Of a DNA stretch of 64,000 bases, positions 49,282-62,589 are shown piece after piece; the first letter of the stretch is position 1, and each line of letters begins with the position of its first letter. A model generated the notes under the pieces. That model saw only the letters and a program-made list of their open reading frames with translations. It was not told the origin of the DNA and ran no database searches. Location of the stretch: NCBI RefSeq assembly GCF_041381155.1, contig NC_091147.1:15028318-15092317 (forward strand), read 5' to 3'. The position numbers were made by a program, and so were the translations under genes. Origin of the DNA: Argopecten irradians (taxonomy: Eukaryota > Mollusca > Bivalvia > Pectinida > Pectinidae).

Positions 49282-50659
49282 TTAACAGAATTGTGTTGTT
49301 TTTTTAAGGTCTGTCATGAGATTCAACTGTAGAAGTCCTACAAACATTTCAAGTAAGGAAGGGATATAACCCCTGTAGGCCACTCCTTCGTCAAGTATCA
49401 CCCTAGCTGCCATACATTTCAAGGTTGTATACTCGAGTGGACAACCAAATTCCTGTTCCACCAGAAACTCTAACGGCATCTTCTTTCGTGATTTTTTGGC
49501 ATCCATGTGTGCGCCATTTTCTATCAACAACCACGCCAAGTCCTTCCATTGGCCTGCTCGGATTGGACAGTATATTTGTTCCTGCCATGATGCTATACAT
49601 AGATGAAGTGGTGTGTTCCTTTCCTTGTCTGTGGCATTTACATCTGCTCCAGCTTTGAGGAGACTGCGAACAATGTCAATCGATGGAGGATCACCATTGT
49701 TTGATTGTATCTTTAAAATAAAATGTAGAAACTGTTCACTGCGTTCGTTAGTTGGGTTCAGCAGTACCGCTCGCTCCACGTGTTTGGTGAATCGCTCAAT
49801 CTCGGAACCCTGATCTTCCGAAAGGAAAAACAACTTCATATAGTCAGCTGTGACTTGAAGAAGTGAAAGGAAAACTTCAGATGTGTTCTTTTCTAGAAGT
49901 CGAATTTCCAAACGTTCAGTGCATTCGTGTAATTGTGCAACTGCCAATTCCAACATGTCCACAATGTCACTTGCCTGTACCTGGAAAAAAGATGTATCAT
50001 TGTTTAACATTGACCCTTTTGTCCTCAGACGTAAATCTCAATAAGGTACCATTTACAGATAACATTTGTTACTTTTCATGCCACATAATGCTTACCTTAT
50101 ACGTTTTTATCATTGTATAATAATTAACGATCCTCAAAGGTTTGTACAATGATCCGGACGCTTGTTCAAAATTGTAAATTGTTAAATTGTAGTGAGCATA
50201 TTCACGTTATGAGCAACTAGGCCCAGAGTGCAAGGGATACATTCACTTATAATTATGTTGCAGGTGATATAGCGGTATTTATACCTTACATAGTAATTCA
50301 TAAAATAAAACAGTAGCTAAAACTGATTTAAGTAAAGATAAAAAAGAATATCATACATTATTGCTGGTTGCACCAGAGGAGTATTCTGTGACCATCTTCC
50401 TCAGAATCTCTTCCAGTCTTCTCAAGCCCGCAACTGATACTCTGTCCATAGCTGGTACAGTCTGTCTACGAATACTAATGGTGTACTTCCAGATATCAAC
50501 AGCCCGTTGGTATTGTTTGGAATCGGCGTACTCATCTCTTCGGAGCCGACATGACAGCCATTTGTTTACGTCAACACTGTAGACTTGTACGGCGTGTGTA
50601 ATTTGAAAATGCGGGTTAGCGTTGGCGTTGGGATAAATATAACAGCAACAATCGACATC
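49282..50659 (-). pseudogene. FEM1-like 5'-truncated copy B
   Basis: Exon 2 is 49980-49282 and the exon 1 remnant with its open foreign extension is 50659-50357, the same structure as copy A, with an identical donor and acceptor and a 376-nt intron. One extra T in the homopolymer near 49300 shifts the frame so that the C terminus becomes KKTTQFC instead of KYENFDDWDF. Only a few residues differ (for example CPIRAG for CPMRAG, DAKK for DAKN). The N-terminal ankyrin domain is missing. As with copy A, a chimeric transcript is possible but unsupported. Confidence 0.7.
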
Positions 50660-50795
50660 CTGATAAATTTGTTAGAAATGTTTTATTAAACCCCTTTCCT
50701 GAACCTGGAAGATCGCTGGACAAGTGGATAAAACCGCCCGAGGCAACAACTGATGTTCTGAAAGCACGTCTACGTGTTTACACATGTGTTCAAAG
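50645..50795 (+). other. Candidate plus-strand exon, copy B
   Basis: Duplicate of 28588-28738, open between AACAG and AAAG/GTAAAA; one Ala to Thr change relative to copy A. The protein family is not recognised. Confidence 0.25.
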
Positions 50796-53700
50796 GTAAA
50801 ACTATATCAGAAACATATATACATATATGTATATATGTTTCTGACTATATGTAAGTAACTCATATCATATTCTGTTGTGCATATGTCATATTTTATACAG
50901 ATCATCAAGAAGTGTTAGTTCTAAATTTGTTCTATCAAGACCTACTGATTTCTGAAGGTATAAAGTCGGTAACGTGTGTGGCCGTGACCGAACTTCCTAA
51001 CGATCGATATATATATCTCTATATATAGGCCCAAAGTGTACAATACCAGATATTAGATACATGTACATGTACGTGTATTATTAGATACATGTACATGTAC
51101 GTGTATGTTTAGACGAAAATATTTTTCTGTCAGTAGGGCCTCTGGGTCCATGTCTGTATTCATGTACGATTGCCATAGGCACTTTTGTTCATTAATGTCA
51201 TTCTATTTCCAATTTTGTTCAAAAAATATATGACAAGTCAAGTGCATATAGACGTATCCACATAACTTTTTTGAGTTATCGCCCTTTGTAAAGCGATAGT
51301 GGCGCCCGGAGTAAAGCAACTTCCGGTTTACATGGACAGAGCATTGTATGGTAGTAAATGTCAGCCGATCTTTCGCGTAAAACACGTTAATTACGAAACG
51401 TTAGAGGTATATGTGAGTTACGTTTGGATATTTGAACTGTTGCTTAAACCACATGAAAGAATATTGTTAACTGTCAAGTTAAATTTAGTGCAAAAACTAC
51501 CGACTCAAAGTCGCCGGTAACGTGATAATGGCGGGATAATGATATCGCCGTAATACATTTTGTAGATAGTACTTTACATATACACCCTGTATTACTGTTG
51601 ACTGTAATTTGACAGGTACAGATGTAACGTCTACATATCTTATTTGATTGTAAACGTTTTTAGTTTAATAATCTAGTACTTAAAAGTTGCCGTTTTCAGT
51701 GAAATAGATCAATTTATTTTTAATATGTAAATACTGTGTCTTCATAATACACATGTTCATTTATGTATATGTATCTGCTTGGACCACGGCACATGGACGT
51801 GTAGGAGATTGACGTCTCGCATACCAACACTATCTTCATAGAAAACCATTTATTTACATTAAAACACTATGCTTATGATAATTATTATTGATAGAACGTC
51901 AAACTTATGTCAGTTTTTTGACATAGTATTTTGACTGAATAAAGAAATACTATGTTAACAACATCTTGTTATCTATATATGCATTTGTATGAATGTACAC
52001 ATTTCTACTATCATAACCTGTAGTGTACATAACATAGGTAACATACAGTGTAGGTTCTTCCCCGTTTAGGTCAATTTTGGCAATAGCTTTTTTCCTGATG
52101 TCATGCGAATTTGGAACACAGTTGATCCTGATATAAGTTTAGCACCATTGCTAGGTATATTTAAAGCTAAAATGAATAATGAAAATCCTGCTGGACTATA
52201 TATTTCTCCTATATTCTTGAATTGTAATTCTAAAAAATTAAAATAATATACTTTGTCAATAGAAACAATGCAGTGATCTTTTTTTTTTAATATGGACTTG
52301 CCCACTTCTGGTGACATAGATTTACATGAAGATAGGAACGGATATGATTTATCTTTTCCAAAGTCACACAGTATACATGTATTTCTGCAACTACCTGGTA
52401 AATGTTTAGGATGATATCTCTATTGTCTCTGTTGAACTACATGTATATCTAACCATTTGTACAATTTATGTTCTTTTGTTTTCTAATGTTATAAAAATAT
52501 AATTCATGTATAAATATTTTTATACTACCGGAATGAAAAGAGAATGAATATGTGTGTGTGTGTGTGAGTAGTTAAATAAAACGAAAATAATATAATCAAT
52601 ATATATGTAGTACACCACTACGGAAAAGATTTATGTAGATTTAGCCTGTTACCTAATCCATTTACACTATGTGTGTTTTCATGCATAATAAAATTTGCGG
52701 AAATGAAAAATCATAACCTGTAAACTTGCCCACTTAAAAGTCTATATATACTAAATTTATGTGGTAATTGTGTACATGTACAAATATAGATGCAGACAAC
52801 ATTCAAAGTGTATGTTTATGTTTTACAACAATGTACTTGTAGTGACGATTAAAAATGCATATTTGGCTGTTGTACTTTCCTAAAGCCAGGTCACAGTGAT
52901 TTGAGAGCTATAAAATCTTTAAACCAAGGACACAGATACTTAAAAATCCTTGCTTGAAACTAATCTCAATAATAATCAATTCTGGAAGCATTGGTAGGGA
53001 AACTGAGTAGAAAAGATCATATGAACCTGAATATTTTTATGTATTCCTGTCAGAAAGAGGGCCCAAAAGAATCAATTTTCAGAATTTTCTTATGTCCCAC
53101 CATCCATATTCCATTTACAAAAATAAATAAATATGTCTTCAACCTACCTACAATTACCATTATCTATGATGTAACTTAATATATATAAGCTACATAGTGT
53201 AAAATTGTTTCACAGTTTCCCTATGGGTTATTGTCATGGCCATTTCCCATAAAGGGAAAATTCAATGAGGCTAGTGAAGACTATGTACAAGATATTTGTC
53301 ATCTTGGAAATAGATGTACATATAGTTGGAAATACCAAGATTTGAAGATATTGTTTTCTTTTGTTTTGGGCAGTATGCTAGCTTCTGTAACTTCATAAGA
53401 CATTTACAATTATTGTATTGATTTACATGTGTGTGTATATATATATTACTTATGTACAATACATGTAGATAAGCCAGGTTTTCTTTCCAGTTTCAATATA
53501 CATGTACATGTATATATATATAGGATCCCTGATCTATGTTCTGAATTTGAAGGTACCATACTGGCTAAAATGAGATTAATGTATAGATGTATTTCTAAAA
53601 TAGTTACTGCATTCTAAAAAGACTGTATGCATTTTTACAAAAGTAACTGCAGTATCATACATTATCATAGTGCATTTGTATCACTACATGGTTTGATATC

Positions 53701-56700
53701 TGTACTTGCATTATTTGTACTATATAGAAATCATCAATCTATAAATAATTTGTTTGATTGTTGACAATCTACTTTTCACGTTAAAAAATATTAACACAAA
53801 CATGGAGGCGGTAACAGGTTTAACTTCTTCATGAAGGCTGTGGAGTACAAATCACATTGATTTACACACACACACACAAAAAACAAGTACATACATGTAC
53901 ATTCATTCAGCTTCCTCTTCATTTAGACAGCAAGAAATACATGTACCTATTGTTGTCATCTGCTTACCAACTTTTAGGAGTAGATCATTTCATGTTTGTT
54001 TATTTTTATTTGAAACTATGTCCACTTTCAGGATACATATATGTATCTAATAAATCGCCAACATATTGCTATGAAGTATGTGTAAAGAGTGTGCATTTCA
54101 TTTTGAATAGAAATATTGAACTATATCTACATAAAGGTAGGCCTACATATCATGATTGGCATTAAAAAATCTTATTAGAATGAATTGACTATCATCATTT
54201 ATAAAGTCTTTTAGAAGAAAGCAAACCTTTCAATGTACAAGTCAATCCATGTAAGATTTGGCTTCACATAAATAATTAATTTAAACTATTACAAAGTAGG
54301 ATAAAGTTGAATGTTTTATTTCCAGAGCCTAGGGTGCAGAAAGAGCACATAGCAGATATTACAGCATATGCAAAAAAAATATGTATGCACAAATGTCATT
54401 ATTGTATTTTAAACTTTTGGATGGAAGGGTGCTGTTTATATGAAAAAAAAATCAATCATCTACATGTATATTCTTTCTGTGTCTAATCCAAAACACAGCA
54501 ACCACAAACTAAGGCACAAAATTGTTCACAGGTTTGAATACATACATTGTATTTCTATTTCAAATGACCAGAGTCCTACATTTTAATAGACACCGCATAT
54601 GAGAGGTAAAAAATGGTGCGTGAACTACATATAGTGGTTTCCATCACCAATTTGGATCATGTACAATGTACTTGTAAATTACTTTCAAAGGTAGGTCAAA
54701 AACAGTTTGGAATTTAGGCGTGACATGCCAGTGAATGTACCCAGTTCTTTTAAAAACTTCGATCTATACACACACACATACAAACACCTATATATATATA
54801 TATGTAAGATGTAACAAACACCTGTATACAGTTTATGTTTCTGTATATATATGATGGTTTTAGTGAGAAAATGTCGGAATAAACGCATACATTATCGTGA
54901 TAAGTGGATATATTACCACATGCTATTTTCACCATGCTTTAATACATTCTCGGGGAAGATGGAAGACGTAAGATCGGACTTACAAAGTTGAATGAACCCT
55001 CCACTGAAACTTTTCATTAGCGGCCACGCCCACTAAAAAAATGAACGAAAATGTTGGGAAACTATCCAATATTTACGATAAAAAACACCTACATATATGG
55101 AAATATGTAATTCATATAATATTAGCAGCAACGCAGCAAAGAAACGTGTAACAAATCGGGAAAATTCGTTTCAAAGGTAGTAAGCGGTTACTATATTACA
55201 GTGTACGTAACGAAAACCGGAAGTGTCTTTATTCCGATCAAGGGGAGGATAACTCTAAAATTTCAAGATGGCGGATTGATGTGGAAAGGTCTATACAATG
55301 TATAGTCTAGTGACTAGATAAAATCAAGGATTCAAGGATGCATTATCAGTACTAGTTAGTGCATTTTTATAGGGAGTGAAAGTACTGTGTACATGTACAT
55401 GTAGTACATGCATTAATATAACCTTTACACTATGCATTTAAGTTTCTGATTTATGTAAAACTCCCTAAGATGAAAAAAAACTCAGTCCCTCTTATAATTA
55501 AAGTTGCTTGAAAGGAATTATTTGAAATCTTACACTACATGTATATACCGTATATTTTTCTTAATCCTGATCAGTACTTTAAACATGGAGGGCCAACCAT
55601 CACTGATCCACAGTCTTTTTCATTATATGTTTTAAAGTACATATTTGATAATGCAATAGAATATATTTAATTAGATAATATATCTTAAGCAGATTATTGA
55701 TATTTTTTTCTTCAAATTTTCATATACATGTGCATACCAAAATCTATACCCAACCTTTCTTAATAATTCATGTATTCAATGTCTCTTATTATTGAAATGT
55801 AACCTATATTTGTTTTAATCTGGTGTATTGTACTTTTATGTACAAGCTTGCCACACCCTGCTGAAAACAGCTTTGAGAAGTGATCAGGTTCCTACACATG
55901 TATAGTTACAATATTAATCATATTAATTTTATCATTTGTTGCATCATGTCTGTGATTTTTTATATTCTGTGTACATGTATATTAATCAGTCTTAAAGTCA
56001 TTGTGATGTTTGGTCTGATTTATTTATAGACCCTAATTTCAATATGTTTCATGAACATTTCTTAACTTAACTTAAGAAATATTAAGTTATCCTTAACTTA
56101 AAAGTTTCCAATGTAGAGCATTTCATCTAATTTATGGGAAAATCTAAAGCTAAGAAACTTTCCTTACTAGGTAACAGGTATCTTCTGTAAAGAAGTGAAC
56201 CCTATTTGAATATGATACTTGCTGGATATCAGCTAAATTGAAAATTGACTGAGAGATATGCAATAAATAAAGACATGGAATTAAATTTTTCTGTTTATTT
56301 ATTTTCAAACAGAGTGTCATTGATTGGGGAACAAGTTAAAGAGGAAAACATACAGCCAGTTGTACATTCAGCACATATATATACATGTACAGTTATAACT
56401 ATCTTGGTGAGGATCATCATAAGTGCCAGTACATGGGAACATTGTTCACCCATGTTGTAAATTGAAACATTTGATTTATGTATATTCAGTGTGCTTTTAA
56501 TGAACATTTAACGCATATATTGTATATGGATTAAACAAAACATTGTATTATAATGACAAAAGATACAGAATTTTCTATTAAATTACACTATAATATTAAA
56601 ATTCTAATGAACATCAGATACAAATATTTGCATCAAACCTATCTTAATGATAAAATTTAACCATAAAGGTATAGGCATATTGATATATTTGCAGGTGCTT

Positions 56701-59356
56701 ATAAATGATGTACAGCAGATATCAGTTACATTAGTTCTGTCCTGTTTAATTCATTGCACATCAATATTCTACCTTAATATTCTGTGATTTTTTTTTGTTT
56801 TTTTTTTTTTTGTTGTATTATTGATTTTTAAATTTATATGTTCATTAAATCATTAAATTTATCTACTGTCTAGTTATGTGTTTTTATTTATGAAAAAAAT
56901 CCTGCCATGATTATTAGACCTACCTCAACATATATTTGAAAAAAAGTTATAAAAATATAGGGCCCTATTAGGCTTTTGAAAAATGGCCTACAGACCTTGT
57001 CAGAAGACAGAAAAAATACATGCAAAATATTCTGGAATTATAGCTGGAAATACTAGGGGAATAAAGAAGAAACAAAGCTGAATTGGAGATACTTTTCCAC
57101 ACACAATATGTACTAATCATGCTTTAAAACATGAATAATGAATGTCAATCAACACGGTTTTAGAAAGCGATATGCCTACTTCAATATTTACAGAATGCGG
57201 GTGCTCTGACTTGCATTGACTGCAATATACATGTGTGAAAGTTTGCAAAATATCAATTGACAATTTCACAGTTTTTATTTTAAAATCACTGACAAACGAT
57301 ATTGTCCTTCGTTTTTTTGAATGATTGGTTAATAAGGTAATTATGGATGAAAAGTCATCTGAAAATTTGGCGGTCGCCATCTTGTTTACATTGCCGATGT
57401 CGGAGCAAACAGGAGTGATCTCCCTTGAATCGTTGGGGGCGTGGCTTAAACATCGGCTGGCGATCCGCCAATTTGCATATGGGAATAACATTTTTGAAAA
57501 AATAGATACTGCAGGTCTTCAATAACATTGACAAAACTAATGTTTTACATATAATTAGTAGGGTTATTTTAACAGACGTTCGCTTATAAATGTGATGGAA
57601 AACAAACGTGCGTAAAACATATGTTATACATGCGTTTCTTAAAACGCATGTTTTGTTCAAACGTACGTTTTACGCATGTTGGCCAAAACGTACGTAAAAC
57701 GCGTTTTAACGCATGTTTTTTTCAAACGTATGTAAAACATGCGTTGCACTTTTTGCTGTGTAGGACGTCTCATCGCAGGCGGTGTATGAAAATTGTAATG
57801 TATCGTTAGTCTATATTAAGAGAAAAATGTTTTAACCACTAGATTAGGTAAATAATGAAATTACAAACCGAGATTTCCAACATTAGACACTTTTATTTGT
57901 TGTAATCAAGATCGGTGCTGGTATCGTTTGCGCGTTTACTGCTGACAAAATGACGACGAGACCGCGCGATGGTAACTGACAATCAAAATTTTGTAAAGGC
58001 ACTCTTTGATAATTTAAAATATATGAACTACTTTATTGTTTTTTTTATACATTTAAAATTGTTTTCATCAAAGATGTATTATTTACGATGTTAACTTTTA
58101 ATACTCTAACGCGCACCATTGGATATGCTAGAGCACCCAATGTATGTTACACACCAATGCATGTCAAAAATATGACAACCAATGCTTAGATACATGCAGA
58201 TGACGTTTAAAACGAAAGCAAATTACAGGTTATTTTATATGATTTCGCTCGGCGCGAGCGGCTTCTTTGATTTAATTATAGCAAGCCATGAGAAGGTCAG
58301 ATCTCATGATTTAGCTGGTAATCTAACCTTAAGAGGTCATAGTTACACAATTTTAGGTTACTAATATGTACCATTCAACTCAGGCTTGAATGAAGTCGAA
58401 TTACATCATAACGTTACACTTACAGGGACCATCCACCAAACCAAACCAAAACGGATTCCTAGAAATACCCGTTAGGGCAGCATAGTTATTGGGAAAATGA
58501 ATGCGTCGGATCCTACTGGTTGGGTATTTAGATTTTCGATTTAAAACTTAATTTTTTTTAAATGTTAAGTTAGGGCAATATACTTGTTATTTTCGCGGAA
58601 TAAATATTATTGCTATGGTTGCGAAAGTTTGATCCGCGAAATATTTAGAAATTGTTGAATTATGTATCTTTAATAGTCAAATCGCAAAATGTTTAAAACC
58701 AATAGCATTGATAATTTGTCGTTTTTGGTAAAAATCATGAATATTTTGAATATAAACGCCCTAAAAAACAGCTCAGTTTTGGTTATGGTGAGATGGTTAC
58801 GAGTGCAACTTTTGAATTGTTGTTGTAGAATTCAGTATAAGATGGCAGCCCAATATCAACATTAAACAAGACGGTAGATATTCATTATTTTAATATTTTA
58901 TTTCCAAATATGTAAAATGACCACCTGCAAAAATAACGTTTATCTAACCTGAACAGTGGTATACTTTGTCATATATTGGAAACAATTGCGTTCCAGATAT
59001 TTGACATATTCCTATCATACGGCAGCTGCCAGTTAAGCAAATCTTTTCCCTTTCCCATGGGTCATACGTTACGATAAAATTGTCGTTGTTCAGTTTGCGT
59101 TCATTATACCATATTTGCCATTTAAAACAAGATTTTTTTTTTATATATTTACATTTGTAACGATTACGCAAGAATATTTCAAGGATTTTGCATAACGAAT
59201 TGAAATGTAATCATTGTCAAGTACGGAGTAACCATTTCAACATTCACGAGCGGCTAGCTAGCGGACTACATAGTATAATCTTTGCTTGGTCAGGTCATAG
59301 TATGTGTTTATGACCAGAAACGACTCAAATGACTTCATCCATATTCTCTATTAGGC
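50796..59356. other. Long noncoding AT-rich segment, copy B
   Basis: Duplicate of 28739-37280 with only scattered substitutions and homopolymer differences. The ETS/YY1-like cluster is at about 55214-55275 and the GCATGTTTT array at 57605-57750. No gene is supported. Confidence 0.5.
57605..57750. repeat. Palindromic ACGCATGTTTT / AAACGTACGT array, copy B
   Basis: As in copy A but about 14 bp shorter, where AACGCATGTTTTAAACATACG is reduced. Confidence 0.75.
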
Positions 59357-59573
59357 TCATGGTCCATTTAAAAAGCGTTGTGATACGTTAATTGACGGTA
59401 CACCGGCAGTCATGCATACAGCACGTGACATTGCAATTTGTATGGTGTATGTGACGTCATTTACTTCGACATTGAATAGGTACACGTGCGCGTGCGAGCA
59501 AGAGGTCTGACTACATACCACCTGATGACCGGATAGTGCACATATGACTAGGTCTTCATGTATCGCCAAACAC

Positions 59574-59887
59574 ATCCTCGATACTCCAGGGGTTCCGATC
59601 ACTTACGATCGCTACACTCCTTGACTGTCTCATAGTAAAACTGAAGGCAGGTCATGGGAACAAATCTGAACCAATCACAGACCTGCATACATTTTCTTTG
59701 AAGACTACAGAGAGAGAGTGACGCCCAGTATCAAAGCAACAGTCAACCGCAGTTTACCGTTATACGGCTCTTCTGTTGTACATCAAATGACTAAAATACC
59801 TGTTCTATTCTGATGCCTTTAGTTTTACTATATTGTCCAGGGGTGTAGAGATGGTAAGTGATCGGAACCCCTGGAGTATCAAGGAAG
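59574..59887. mobile_element. P1-family MITE, copy B (uninterrupted)
   Basis: Intact counterpart of the interrupted MITE in copy A: ends ATCCTCGATACTCCAGGGG and CCCCTGGAGTATCAAGG. The junction TTTTACTATATTGTCCAGGG is the empty site for the 3.3 kb palindrome. Confidence 0.85.
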
Positions 59888-59914
59888 TATAACAGACCGT
59901 CCCTAAATGTTTAC

Positions 59915-60330
59915 CACTGAATAAGTTGGTATGAACATAGCAGTTATGACGTCATCTGTTCGGCCAACAAATCGAAATCCGCTCAAATAATTGAAATAAT
60001 TAGTGATATACATTGAACCATTTTTCAACCGGAAGTAGACAAATAGACAGATCACTCAACTTCGTCCAAATATCTTTTGTCACAAAACTCTGTTAAATGA
60101 GTGTTTTGAAACGCAGGAAATGAATTTCAACTCAAAATGGTAATTTTTCATCAAATTTTTCATATTTAGTTTCCTGCAGCAAACTATGTTTCCCAACAAC
60201 AATTTTTATTTCTAATAAGTTTTTAGACATCATCGTCAATCATTTTAAGCAACGACCAACATGAATAAACAATGTTCACATCGTGAAGTTGCGGTTATGA
60301 CGTCATCAACGCACCATTATTTCACTGAAT
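59915..60330. mobile_element. Degenerate relic of the giant palindrome family
   Basis: Contains, in order and diverged, the motifs of the arm subrepeat of 37764-41051: TATGACGTCATC, TTCAACCGGAAGTAGACAAA, GAAACGCAGGAAATGAA, TGGTAATTTTTCATC, TTTCCCAACAACAATTTTTA, and again GTTATGACGTCATCAA. It has no intact ends. The equivalent place in copy A (41131-41315) has only a short remainder. Confidence 0.65.
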
Positions 60331-60670
60331 TGCTGCAAAATATGTTTTAAGAATATTCGATTTAGACAAAAATAACTTTGATGTCGACCAACATTTCTAT
60401 AAACAATGCGAGTATGGGGCATCGATTAGTTGATTAGAATAAAGTCTTATGAACATCTAGAGTCATTCAAGGATGGCCTCCTATGTTTGTAATGTGATGT
60501 GTGTTTGAAGTGCATGTTTATTTTAGGAGAATGCAGTATGTTCGTGTTAAAATATCAGATAAACATTTAAAATAAAATGCTGAAATATTAAAGTATCGTG
60601 TTATGATATCAATCAGCTTTCTAATGATGTGAGATCATCATGCACCTTCGATTAGCATTCATAAAACGAA
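60331..60670. other. Noncoding segment before the GTGA array, copy B
   Basis: Matches 41318-41640 of copy A closely. No gene. Confidence 0.5.
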
Positions 60671-61530
60671 AGGGATTGAGAGAGTGAGAGGGTTAATGCT
60701 TGAGTGAGTGAGTGGGTTGATGCTTGAGTGAGTGAGAGGGTTAATACTTGAGTGAGTAAGAGGGTTAATGCTTGAGTGAGTGATAGAGTGAGTGAGTGAG
60801 TGAGTGAGTGAGTGAAAGGTTAAATGCTTGAGTGAGTGAGTGGGTTAATGCTTGAGTGAGGGAGAGAGTTTATGCTTGAGTGAGTAAGATGGTTAATGTT
60901 TGAGTGAGTAAGAGGGTAAATGCTTGAGTGAGTGAGTGAGAGGTTTAATGCTTGTTGAGTGAGTGAGTGAGTGAGTGAGTGAGTGAGTGAGGTGAGTGAG
61001 TGAATGAGTGAGTGAGTGAGTGAGTGAGTGAGTGAGTGAGTGAGTGAGTGAGTGAGTGAGTGAGTGAGTGAGTGAGTGAGTGAGTGAGTGAGTGAGTGAG
61101 TGAGTGAGTGAAAGGTTAAATGCTTGAGTGAGTGAGTGGGTTAATGCTTGAGTGAGGGAGAGAGTTTATGCTTGAGTGAGTAAGATGGTTAATGTTTGAG
61201 TGAGTAAGAGGGTAAATGCTTGAGTGAGTGAGTGAGAGGTTTAATGCTTATTGAGTGAGTGAGTGAATGAGTGAGTGAGTAGTGAGTGAGTGAGTGAGTG
61301 AGTGAGTGAGTGAGTGAGTGAGTGAGTGAGTGAGTGAGTGAGTGAGTGAGTGAGTGAGTGAGTGAGTGAGTGAGTGAGTGAGTGAGTGAGTGAGTGAGTG
61401 AGTGAGTGAGTGAGTGAGTGAGTGAGTGAGTGAGTGAGTGAGTGAGTGAGTGAGTGAGTGAGTGAGTGAGTGAGTGAGTGAGTGAGTGAGTGAGTGAGTG
61501 AGTGAGTGAATGAGTGAGTGAGTGGGTAAA
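60671..61530. repeat. (GTGA)n microsatellite and GTGAG array, copy B
   Basis: Same composition as 41640-42515, but the lengths of the individual pure GTGA runs differ: the first two are shorter and the last is longer. Confidence 0.95.
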
Positions 61531-61547
61531 TGTTTGAGGGAGTGTTA

Positions 61548-61632
61548 TGTTGTACATATGTTCATTACACATTTCCATAGAAATGTTACTGTCAAAAACA
61601 GATATCTAGATCTAATATCAGATGAAAAATTA
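61548..61632. repeat. Cap sequence closing the (GTGA)n array, copy B
   Basis: Same cap as at 42528-42612, with one or two substitutions. Confidence 0.85.
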
Positions 61633-61782
61633 TAAAAATATATGATCACGATGACTAATGTTGACATAAGTGCCGAAATGAATTGATAATTGATTTTGTT
61701 GAGTCTCGCAAAATGAACTAAACCATGCGAAGGGCGCCAGAACACACCGTAGTGATACGATTAACAGATTAATCCTTTTTAC

Positions 61783-62589
61783 GGTTGTAAAATCTGCCTA
61801 GCTTAGTTCCATAACCACCAAAACTATGTTGAGTCGAATATCATTAAATCAAACATTCAATTAGGCGAGCGTAGTAAAAGTCTAGATTCAAATAAGTTTA
61901 TTTTGCCCTGTGTGCGTGGTTGTTGACTTTATATCCAAGCGTTGCAGTCTTTTAGATTAAATCTGTGGAGAGTCTGCAAAATATAATCAACATTACATGC
62001 TTCGAATGTACTAACAGATAAATAAATTATTCTAAACCTTGACTGCCGAAATCACATCCATAAAAACCACTGTTAAAGGTTACGGAAAGACTTCGTTTTG
62101 TTTTCGTTTGTTTTTGCCTGAAGGGAAAATCAAGTTTATATCAAGTCTGATGTAAAGTCATCCTTTATCATCACGTGCTATATCATCACGCGATCAATGA
62201 CCATGCATTGATCACGTGAATAGTTTGGTTACCAACATCGTTCAAAGGATTAATCTGTTAGTCGTAAATCTGGCCCCCTTTCCTGTGACACTTTGATACC
62301 AGTTACATGAACAACACATGCAATTGAGTAAAACCTTAATGACCTAAATTTGCCCCCCCCCCCCGACTATGTATGGTAAAGAAGGATTATGACGTTAGAC
62401 TGTGAAAATAGCAAGGTGCTTTTAATACGAATAACAAAAAAAAAAAAAAAAAAAAAAAACACTTTCTACATGTATCTCAATATTCACTGTTTCATTTGCT
62501 TCTTATTATACGTATGTATTTAAGTTAATTCATCACTCCTTGTTCTTTATCTTCTTAAGTAAACTACATGTGTACCATTAATTAATCAA
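61783..62589. repeat. M1 repeat, 5'-truncated unit, copy B
   Basis: Duplicate of 42752-43562 with the same truncation point and internal deletion, hairpin at 62166-62212 and poly-A at 62436. Confidence 0.85.
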
